A DNA stretch of 64,000 bases from assembly GCF_006438845.1 (NCBI RefSeq), contig NZ_RCZJ01000001.1:310001-374000 (forward strand), written 5' to 3'. Source of the DNA: Variovorax ginsengisoli. Its GTDB lineage: Bacteria; Pseudomonadota; Gammaproteobacteria; Burkholderiales; Burkholderiaceae_C. The translations under genes were made by a program, and so were the position numbers. Below, piece by piece: positions 57,597 to 64,000 of this stretch; positions within the stretch are counted from its first letter, which is position 1; every line of letters starts with the position of its first letter. A model generated the notes under the pieces. It saw nothing but the letters and a program-made list of their open reading frames with translations. It did not search any database and was not told where the DNA came from.

Positions 57597-58953
57597 GGCT
57601 TCGGCCACCGTCACGGTCATCAAGCCGCAGCCGGGACCGCAGGAGCGCTTTCTATCCAGCCCTGCAGACATCGCCACCTGCGGCGGTGCCGCCGGCGGCG
57701 GTAAGTCCTGGGCCCTGCTGCTGGAGCCGCTGCGGCACGTCACCCGCAATCCCGAGTTCGCCGCGGTCTTCTTCCGGCGCAACACCGTGCAGGTGCGCAA
57801 CCCTGGCGGCCTGTGGGATGAGAGCGCCAAGCTGTACCCGGTAGCGGGCGGCACGCCCACGCAGCACGTCCTGGAATGGAAATGGGCCAAGGGCGGCCGG
57901 GTCAATTTCGCCCACCTGGAGCACGAGTCGACCGTCTACGACTGGCAGGGCTCGCAGATCCCGCGGATCTGCTTCGACGAGCTCACGCACTTCACCAAGG
58001 CCCAGTTCGTCTACATGCTGAGCCGCAACCGGTCCATGTCGGGCATCAAGCCCTACATCCGGGCCAGCACGAACCCGGACGCCGATTCCTGGGTGGCGGA
58101 GTTCATCTCGTGGTGGATCAACCAGGACACCGGCCTGCCGTACCCGGAGCGTTCAGGCGTGGTGCGCTGGTTCGTGCGCATCAACGACGCCACCATCTGG
58201 GGCGACAGCGTCGAGGAGCTCCGTGCGTTGCATGGGGACGACGTGCAGCCGAAGTCGGTCACCTTCATCGCTGCCAAGCTCTCCGACAACCAGGCGCTGA
58301 TGAAGGCCGACCCAGGCTACGGCGCCAACCTGGCCGCGCAGAACGCCGTCGAGCGCGCGCGGCTGGCGGATGGCAACTGGAAGATTCGGCCGGCCTCGGG
58401 CCTGTACTTCAAGCGGCACTGGGTCAAGGTGGTGGAGGCGGCGCCCGCCGACCTCGATATCGTGCGCGGCTGGGACTTGGCCGCCACCGAGAAGACCGAC
58501 AACAACGACCCCGACTGGACCTCAGGCGTGAAGCTTGGCCGCAGCCGGTCGACGGGGCGCTACATCATCCTGCACCGTGTGGCCCTGCGCGCGGCGCCGC
58601 ACACCGTCGAGCAGACCATCATGAACACGGCGGCGGCCGACGGCCGGTCGGTCATCGTGCGACTGCCTCAGGATCCGGGGCAGGCGGGAAAGTCGCAGGC
58701 TCAGACGCTAGTCATCAAGCTGGCGGGCTACATCGCCAAGACAACGCGACCCACCGGCGACAAGATCGTGCGCTTCTCGCCCTTCAGCGCGCAGTGCGAG
58801 GCGGGGAATGTGGACGTGCTGCGCGGCCCATGGAACGGCGACCTCTACGACAACCTGGAGGCCTTCCCTGAGGCTGCGCACGACGATGACGTAGATGCTT
58901 GCAGCGAAGCGTTCGGGCACTTCGTGAATCCACAGGCGGGTATCTTTACCTAG
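57586..58953 (+). CDS. terL: Phage terminase large subunit
   Basis: 455-residue DNA-packaging motor: Walker A GGAAGGGKS (K40, S41), Walker B RICFDE (D131, E132), coupling segment ASTNPD, and a C-terminal RNase H-like nuclease with GWDLAATEK and late acidic residues AAHDDDVDA. ATG 57586 overlaps the small-terminase stop. Complete and apparently intact. Its TAG stop overlaps the stop of the leftward ATPase gene in a single CTAG. Confidence 0.93.
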   Translation: MAAEASATVTVIKPQPGPQERFLSSPADIATCGGAAGGGKSWALLLEPLRHVTRNPEFAAVFFRRNTVQVRNPGGLWDESAKLYPVAGGTPTQHVLEWKWAKGGRVNFAHLEHESTVYDWQGSQIPRICFDELTHFTKAQFVYMLSRNRSMSGIKPYIRASTNPDADSWVAEFISWWINQDTGLPYPERSGVVRWFVRINDATIWGDSVEELRALHGDDVQPKSVTFIAAKLSDNQALMKADPGYGANLAAQNAVERARLADGNWKIRPASGLYFKRHWVKVVEAAPADLDIVRGWDLAATEKTDNNDPDWTSGVKLGRSRSTGRYIILHRVALRAAPHTVEQTIMNTAAADGRSVIVRLPQDPGQAGKSQAQTLVIKLAGYIAKTTRPTGDKIVRFSPFSAQCEAGNVDVLRGPWNGDLYDNLEAFPEAAHDDDVDACSEAFGHFVNPQAGIFT

Positions 58954-60551
58954 AAGATGCAGCTTAGAAGCTCTTTGTATGCCTGCGTCTCCGGGAGGAT
59001 ATGACGCGCCAGCAGCTCTTTGAATCGGTCGGCACTGATGCTCATTTTGATGCCACAGATATTTTTGATTTTGGCATATTCGTCTTTGACATGGTCATCG
59101 ACGATGTTGGTAATCAATGCGTCGTAAGCCGGTTCATCGAATGAAAGGTCATTTGCTTGGCAGTAGTTCTGGAGAATCTCTTTGTCGAACAGATAATTTT
59201 CTATCTCAAAGCGTATCAATACCCTGTGATTTTCCTTATTTAAAGTTAAGTAATCAGCTCGATCTTTGGCAACGCTCTTGCCGCCCGAGATCATGTCACG
59301 GTCTTTGAGAACGAGGACCTTAAGTGAAGGAAGGGCCTTAGATAGAATAGATATTGCGATTTGGCTGCGTTGGTCCAGTTCTGTGTTGCCGCCGCTCGAA
59401 ACGAAGAGCGTGTTTGGATGAGTGCTGGAGAAGATTATGTTGAATACAATCGCGTCTAGACCTCTTTCTCGTCCGTTCGGCCCGGGCGCATCTCGTCCTT
59501 CGCAATAGACGATACGTTCAGGGCTTACCAAGTGGGAAAGATCATCCAGCGCGACTGAAAAAACTTCACGCCATTTTGTTGCAGTCATCGCGCTTGGATG
59601 AAGCGTTGCCGCTGTATTGGCGAGACTTAGTCCATCTTCAAAATGGATCACCTGGGTCTCATTTGCATGGCCTTCCTGAATTGCGCGCAAGAAGCCGATG
59701 CTGTGAGTGGCTATCCATAATTGGCATTTGGGGCCGATCAGTTCAACGATTTCATGGAGAAGTTTTCGCTGAATAGCAGAGTTTATGTGCAGCTCCGGCT
59801 CATCTATGAGGAATACGGTGTCATCGTATTTATCTGCGCGAAGATACAAATCAAGCAAAATGTCGACGACTTCCTTTTCCCCGGAAGAGAGGACATCAAA
59901 TGGGAATTCTCGTTGATGATCTGGTTTTACAAAATACAGCGAGCCTTTTCCATCTTCAATATTTCCTAGGCTTGAAATGCTAAGCGCAAGGCACTTGGTG
60001 ATGGAGTTGTTGAGTTGCCCGATGATGTGTCGCTTTGCGTCGCTGGGTTTGCTATCATTGGCATTCATATATTGATTGTATTTGCTGAACAATCTACGAT
60101 AGTTTTCCTCCATTTTGTCGTCCAAATCGGAGAGCGAAGAAGCGCCGTACTGATTCAGTTCAATATCTGGAACTGCAAAAGAGCTTGTTACGTTCAGGCT
60201 ATTGTTATACCGATATGGGCTGCGGAGCGAAAATATCGTGCCATGCGTTCCGCGCGATGCTTTTTGACTCCAGACTTCTTCCCAAGTGCCTTCAACAAAA
60301 TCCAACTTGACACTGTCATGCTGAAGCGTAGGGTCTCCATTCATTGAATGATATCTATAATTCTTGGTCCCTTTATTGCCGATTGCAATATGTGAGGTTA
60401 GCTTCATCATAAGCCCGTCAAAAACGCTGCTTTTCCCTGATCCATTTCCACCTACTAGGACAACAATTTTCTTCGGGGAGTCGCCCAAGTCAATTGTTAA
60501 ATCCTGAAAACGCTTATAGCCATTGAATAGCCGAACTTTTTTTAGTCGCAT
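58950..60551 (-). CDS. ATPase-TOPRIM fusion nuclease, OLD/PARIS/retron-effector-like
   Basis: 533 residues. N-terminal ABC-type ATPase: Walker A GGNGSGKS (34-41), signature LSSGEK (221-226), Walker B FLIDEPELHIN (D250, E251), H-loop IATHS. C-terminal TOPRIM-like domain: E351 in VYCEGRD, acidic pair D417-R-D419 in LKDRDM, and an IENYLFD segment near 450 reminiscent of DUF4435/TOPRIM domains in PARIS. This two-domain layout is typical of anti-phage nucleases. Base composition is clearly lower in GC than its neighbours (59041-59100 is 22/60 GC). It lies leftward inside a rightward packaging module, as phage cargo genes do. The exact subfamily is uncertain. Confidence 0.85.
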   Translation of the reverse strand: MRLKKVRLFNGYKRFQDLTIDLGDSPKKIVVLVGGNGSGKSSVFDGLMMKLTSHIAIGNKGTKNYRYHSMNGDPTLQHDSVKLDFVEGTWEEVWSQKASRGTHGTIFSLRSPYRYNNSLNVTSSFAVPDIELNQYGASSLSDLDDKMEENYRRLFSKYNQYMNANDSKPSDAKRHIIGQLNNSITKCLALSISSLGNIEDGKGSLYFVKPDHQREFPFDVLSSGEKEVVDILLDLYLRADKYDDTVFLIDEPELHINSAIQRKLLHEIVELIGPKCQLWIATHSIGFLRAIQEGHANETQVIHFEDGLSLANTAATLHPSAMTATKWREVFSVALDDLSHLVSPERIVYCEGRDAPGPNGRERGLDAIVFNIIFSSTHPNTLFVSSGGNTELDQRSQIAISILSKALPSLKVLVLKDRDMISGGKSVAKDRADYLTLNKENHRVLIRFEIENYLFDKEILQNYCQANDLSFDEPAYDALITNIVDDHVKDEYAKIKNICGIKMSISADRFKELLARHILPETQAYKELLSCIF

Positions 60552-60598
60552 GATGTAATGTTGTAACGAAAGGGCACTTTAAGCCAAGACGCACTGTC

Positions 60599-60609
60599 TT
60601 CCTAGCATG
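60599..60609 (+). repeat. TTCCTAGCATG, copy 1
   Basis: 11-base motif just before the portal start, identical to 62311-62321. Possible promoter or translation element that restarts rightward expression after a leftward insert. Confidence 0.4.
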
Positions 60610-60616
60610 TGCGGGC

Positions 60617-61987
60617 ATGACCGATCCCGACACCATCCGAACGCGCGAGGAACTATTTGCTTTTTTCACCGGGCTCGACGCCAAGCGCCCGAACGCGTGG
60701 AACCAGTACGGCTACAAGCAGGCGCTGACCTTCGACGACTACCAGCTCGCCTATGACCGTGGCGGCGCGGGTCATGGCGCCGTGCACCGCCTGCTCGATG
60801 GCTGCTGGCAGAAGCTGCCCCGCATCAAGCAGCCGGCGGCCGACAAGGAAACGCCCTGGGAGAAGAAAGCGGGCGCGGTGCTCAAGGCCATCAACGGCTG
60901 GCAGAAGCTGCGCGACTTCGACCGGCGCAACCTGGTCGGCCGGTATGCGGCGCTGATCTACCGCATGGCGGACAACCAGCTGCTGAGCCAACCGCTCACC
61001 ACCGCGACGAAGATGGTAGACCTCGTGCCCGTCTTTGAGAACCAGATCAAGGTGACCAAGTGGGAGGAGGACAAGACGTCGGAGCGCTACGGGCAGCCGG
61101 TCACCTTCCAATACCGCGCGCGCAAGGTCGGCGGCACGGAGACGCAGGGCCAGCCCGACGAGTGGCAGGACGTGCACCACAGCCGCGTGCAGATCCTTGC
61201 CGAGGGCAGCGTCGGCGACATGTTCGAAGGCGTGCCGCTGCTCAAGGCGGGCTTCAACAGCTTGGTCGACCTGGAGAAGATCAGCGGCGGCAGCGCGGAG
61301 TCGTTCCTCAAGAACAGCGCGCGCACCGTGGTCTTCGAATACGACCCGCAGTCCACGCCGCAGGCGATCCCCGGAGAGAACGGGGCGCCGGCCCAGACTG
61401 TGCGTGAGGCCCATGAGAGCCAGACCCGCCGTCTCAATCGCAACCAGGACGCCTCGATCGTCATGCAGAGCGGCAAGGCCACCACGCTGCAGACGACCAT
61501 CTCCGACCCGGCCGGGCCCGGCACCTTCGCTGCGAACCTGTTCGCCGCCTCGGTACGCATCCCTTTCACCATCCTCTTCGGGCAGCAGACCGGGCGGCTG
61601 GCCAGCGACGAAGACAAGGCCGACTTCGGCGCGCGGTGCGCATCGCGGCAGGCCAATGCTCTGACGCCCATGCTCGAGGAGTTCGTGCGGCGCATGCAGG
61701 CGGCAGGGGTGATCGATGCAGGGGACTTTGAGGTCGAGTGGCCGCCGGTCAACGCGCCGAGCGACCTGGAGAAGCTCACGAACCTTGGCAAGGCTACGGC
61801 TGCGATGCAGCAGGCCTTCCAGGCTGGACTGACAGAGCCGCTGTTCGATGCGAACGAGCTGCGCGCCATGGTGGGCTTCGAGCCGCGGGCAGATGACGGC
61901 ATGCCGGAGGAGGGTGACCTTGATGTCGACCCGAACGAGGGCGCGCCGGGCACGGTGAAGCGTCAGGGCCCTGATCCGACCAAGTAA
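60617..61987 (+). CDS. Phage portal protein (DUF1073/HI1409-like)
   Basis: 456 residues. The sequence pattern (QALTFDDYQLAYDRGG, RRNLVGRYAALIYRMADN, then IPFTILFGQQTGRLASDEDKADF) fits the DUF1073 portal family, whose ring anchors the packaging motor. The C-terminal 40 residues are acidic. It should directly follow terL but is separated from it by the leftward ATPase gene. TTCCTAGCATG lies 7 bases before its ATG. Confidence 0.86.
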   Translation: MTDPDTIRTREELFAFFTGLDAKRPNAWNQYGYKQALTFDDYQLAYDRGGAGHGAVHRLLDGCWQKLPRIKQPAADKETPWEKKAGAVLKAINGWQKLRDFDRRNLVGRYAALIYRMADNQLLSQPLTTATKMVDLVPVFENQIKVTKWEEDKTSERYGQPVTFQYRARKVGGTETQGQPDEWQDVHHSRVQILAEGSVGDMFEGVPLLKAGFNSLVDLEKISGGSAESFLKNSARTVVFEYDPQSTPQAIPGENGAPAQTVREAHESQTRRLNRNQDASIVMQSGKATTLQTTISDPAGPGTFAANLFAASVRIPFTILFGQQTGRLASDEDKADFGARCASRQANALTPMLEEFVRRMQAAGVIDAGDFEVEWPPVNAPSDLEKLTNLGKATAAMQQAFQAGLTEPLFDANELRAMVGFEPRADDGMPEEGDLDVDPNEGAPGTVKRQGPDPTK

Positions 61988-62271
61988 GGCCACGCCGCAA
62001 GAGCCAGGGCCGCGACAGAACAGAGCACTGCGATCAAGGCCGCACGAGCGGAGTCTTTGGCCGCTTTCGCTGAGTCAGTCGCTGCCGTGCGCATGACCTT
62101 CTCGTGCTCCGCGGCAAGTTCCAGCTCGTACGAGTGCAGCCAAGCCCGCGCCATGTCCTGTTTCTGTCCGTTGAACGTACCGATGCTCAGTGCCCAGCGC
62201 AAGTCTTCGGCACCGTTCTCGGTCCCATCTACCCAAGCCTGAACATCTGCCTTCGTATTGAACTCAGCCAT
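61963..62271 (-). CDS. Small membrane-anchored phage protein
   Basis: 102 residues from ATG 62271 with AGGAGG five bases upstream, an excellent ribosome site. N-terminal helix-rich region (ADVQAWVDGTENGAEDLRWAL), a heptad-like helix AEHEKVMRTAATDSAKAAKDSAR and one C-terminal membrane helix (ALIAVLCSVAALALAAWPYLV). It overlaps the portal 3' end antisense by 25 bases. Function unknown; the second leftward gene in the module. Confidence 0.68.
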   Translation of the reverse strand: MAEFNTKADVQAWVDGTENGAEDLRWALSIGTFNGQKQDMARAWLHSYELELAAEHEKVMRTAATDSAKAAKDSARAALIAVLCSVAALALAAWPYLVGSGP

Positions 62272-62310
62272 CTCCACCTCCTGCGGAAGTATGGCCTGTG
62301 CTCCGGCGCC

Positions 62311-62321
62311 TTCCTAGCATG
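62311..62321 (+). repeat. TTCCTAGCATG, copy 2
   Basis: Identical to 60599-60609. Here the final ATG is the start codon of the next gene. Confidence 0.4.
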
Positions 62322-62684
62322 GGTGAGGCGGATAGGGATGCAACCCGAAGAGCCTTAAGCAAGCCTGCCGCCTTCGTTGTGCTGTGCAAGGGGCTTGCCT
62401 TGAAGACTTCCGACATCCCGCTCGAACGCGCGTTCGACCGCTTCGCTGACCTCATGGTCCTGTCGCGCGAGGAGTTCGAACGCTTCCTCCCGGATCTGGT
62501 CGCATGGTTCGACTTCGGTAAGGGCATGCAGGCTCTCGGCGCCGAAGTGCAGGGGCTGACTTGGCTCGACGATGGGCGCTCGGGTGAACTGAACAGCGTG
62601 GAACTCACGATCAAGGAAACAGGCGCGAAGAGGTTGGTGCACATGCCGGGCTTCGAGCCTGGGACGTCCGGAGCTCCAGCGTGA
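62319..62684 (+). CDS. Hypothetical phage protein
   Basis: 121 residues from ATG 62319, starting MGEADRDATRRAL. It has an amphipathic helical middle (FDRFADLMVLSREEFERFLPDLVAWF) and a beta-rich end. No family recognised. The stop overlaps the GTG of the next gene. The region between portal and head genes in such phages holds variable small genes. Confidence 0.68.
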   Translation: MGEADRDATRRALSKPAAFVVLCKGLALKTSDIPLERAFDRFADLMVLSREEFERFLPDLVAWFDFGKGMQALGAEVQGLTWLDDGRSGELNSVELTIKETGAKRLVHMPGFEPGTSGAPA

Positions 62685-63001
62685 GTAGCGCCGATATCGC
62701 CGCCCACCTGCGCCTCCTCGCCACCGGCTGCGTCGAGTGGCGCGTTCAGCATCCAGTCGAGAAATCCTATTGCATGACTTTCAGCCGGAGCGACTGCAGC
62801 AATCCAGAGCGTGAGGCTCGCGAGTGGCTTGTCGACCATAAGCGGCGGTTTCCCAACTCGCGACATGCCGGCTTCGAGGTGGCCGAGGTGCTCGTCTACA
62901 ACGAGTTGGAGCGGGCGGCTCTGAACGCGGCCGATGTTCTCGACGCGCACGCGCGATCGATCTTCGACGTCAGCCGCGAAACGGGAGGGCCGGGGAAATG
63001 A
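62681..63001 (+). CDS. Hypothetical phage protein
   Basis: 106 residues from GTG 62681 (GTGA overlap). Contains CVEWRVQHPVEKSYCMTFSR and a helical C-terminus. The stop overlaps the next ATG (ATGA). No motif recognised. Confidence 0.7.
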   Translation: MSSADIAAHLRLLATGCVEWRVQHPVEKSYCMTFSRSDCSNPEREAREWLVDHKRRFPNSRHAGFEVAEVLVYNELERAALNAADVLDAHARSIFDVSRETGGPGK

Positions 63002-63183
63002 CCGCCGCTCGCAAGGATCGCCGTGCCTTCGAGTCGTGGCGCAGATCCACCGCATCGCTGAGCACCAGCACGCGCGCACGCCGCCGCTACCGTCGGGAGG
63101 CGCGCCAGCACGCTGCGAAGTGCGACGCGGCTGAGCTTGCTGAGCGCGCGGCCGTGTGGCGCCGTAGGGCGCGCAATGGCTGA
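62998..63183 (+). CDS. Small basic hypothetical phage protein
   Basis: 61 residues, very rich in Arg and Ala (RRRYRREARQHAAK), with an ATGA overlap at its start and an 8-base overlap with the head gene at its end. Continuous overlaps support a real gene. Function unknown. Confidence 0.58.
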   Translation: MTAARKDRRAFESWRRSTASLSTSTRARRRYRREARQHAAKCDAAELAERAAVWRRRARNG

Positions 63184-64000
63184 CCGAGTCCCGAACCCGA
63201 TCATCCCGGGCAACCCGCGCGAGCGCACGGGCACGGCCGGCCTCATGCGCCGCGCCTTCGCCGAGATCAACCGGCGATACCGCGGCCTCGCGCGCGATGT
63301 GCTGGCCGTGTTTGACCGCATCCCTGTCTATGCAGCGAACGACGACAAAGGCACCGAGGCGCCGACGCTAGTTCGCTACGGCGCCACGCCGCAGGTGCTC
63401 GACCAGACGATGGTGGACCTGCAGGCGGCTCTGGAGCGCTGGATCAACGACGGCCGCGTCAGCGGGCACGTGGCGTGGTGGTCGATCTACCAGGAAGAGG
63501 CAGCCCAGCTCGGCACCGCGCAGTCGGCGGCGAACCTCGGCAACCTGTCGGCGGCCTACGCCGCGGCACGCAGCCTGGAGACGATCGTCTTCAGCGAGCC
63601 CTACCGCCTGCGCGCGTCAATCGCGCGCGTGCGCAGCAACGAATACTGGACTGGCCTGACCGCACAGGCCCGCTCCGACCTGGCCGGCGTGATCGGCCGC
63701 GCCGGTCGACGGCAAGAACCCGAAGGCCGTGCGCACTGAGATCATGGAGCGGCTTGACGTGAGCCGATCGCGCGCCGCGCTCTACGCGCAGACCGAGATC
63801 CCGGGCACCCTGCGCGAAGCACGAATCGCAGAGGGCGAGGACGCCGAGGCCCAGCTCGGGATCCGCACGGCGCTTCTGTGGACCTCGGCGTTCAAGCCCA
63901 CCACGCGCAGCTGGCACGCGTCGCGGTTGGGCCACACCTACTCGCGCGATGAGGTGAAGGCCTTCTATGCGGTCAACGGGAACCGCTTTCGCTGCTACTG
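63176..64000 (+). pseudogene. Phage Mu F-like minor head protein, frameshifted and cut by the window end
   Basis: Starts MADRVPNPIIPGNPRERTGTA and encodes about 187 codons up to a stop at 63737. The frame breaks near 63700-63710: removing one G from GCCGGTCGAC restores VDGKNPKAVRTEIMERL, and the next frame runs open to the window end with SRSRAALYAQTEIPGTLREAR and NGNRFRCYC, the C-terminal pattern of Mu gpF/SPP1 gp7-type minor head proteins. Either a decayed gene or a sequencing slip. Confidence 0.72.

Noticed and set aside
57168..57905. Minus-strand frame crossing the prophage edge
   Set aside because: It runs through parts of the quinone reductase and terminase genes in antisense, so it cannot be one real gene.

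Overview
The window is GC-rich (roughly 65-68% by eye) with the coding style and gene order of a beta-proteobacterium of the Burkholderiales, most likely family Comamonadaceae (Variovorax or a close relative). The ilvC-pssA-leuA order, the Aat/Bpt N-end-rule pair, a Bug-family solute receptor and the small DUF3606 and BLUF proteins all fit that group. This assignment rests on recognition of families and gene order, not on a database search. No rRNA, tRNA or CRISPR array was seen.

Layout. 1-5.1 kb: branched-chain amino acid genes: the 3' part of ilvC, the phospholipid gene pssA, then two different 2-isopropylmalate synthases behind a short Leu-codon leader and attenuator hairpin. 5.2-9 kb: a penicillin-binding endopeptidase, an IclR regulator, and the overlapping protein-arginyl/leucyl transferase genes bpt and aat. 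9-15.7 kb: a lone molybdenum hydroxylase large subunit, an IclR regulator, a two-component system and a DegP-type protease with a direct-repeat operator in front of it. 15.7-25.4 kb: an oxygenase-like protein, a Crp/Fnr regulator, glutamine-dependent NAD synthetase translationally coupled to a nuclease-helicase under a clear LexA box, and a PAS-GAF hybrid kinase with its response regulator. 25.6-30.2 kb: a DUF3182 protein with a coupled hydrolase, several small proteins, a CheY-like receiver and a BLUF photoreceptor. 30.4-34.3 kb: lpxO, an outer-membrane barrel and a divergent two-component system. 34.4-40.2 kb: lipoprotein hydrolase, HscC chaperone with a J-like membrane partner, MFS exporter. 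40.5-42.7 kb: a LOV histidine kinase and a second BLUF protein. 42.8-49.8 kb: small genes, a cation/proton antiporter, an HD alarmone-hydrolase-like protein, DUF427, SnoaL-like, dehalogenase-like hydrolase with divergent CGNR regulator, and a frameshifted SDR gene. 50-57.5 kb: a MalT-like regulator divergent from a five-gene operon (Bug receptor, enoyl-CoA hydratase, CoA transferase, enoyl-CoA hydratase, quinone reductase) that looks like uptake and CoA-dependent breakdown of an organic acid.

From about 57.47 kb to the end lies the packaging and head module of a prophage: a truncated small terminase, large terminase, portal, small genes and a frameshifted minor head gene. Inserted leftward between large terminase and portal is a visibly AT-richer gene for an ABC-type ATPase fused to a TOPRIM nuclease domain (OLD, PARIS or retron-effector type), the best candidate here for a phage-carried defence system. 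A second leftward gene, a small membrane protein, follows the portal gene. An 11-base motif (TTCCTAGCATG) sits after each leftward insert, just before the next rightward gene.

Calls are from reading alone. Family names follow motifs that can be seen; start codons were chosen from ribosome sites, overlaps and signal peptides, and several remain uncertain as stated.
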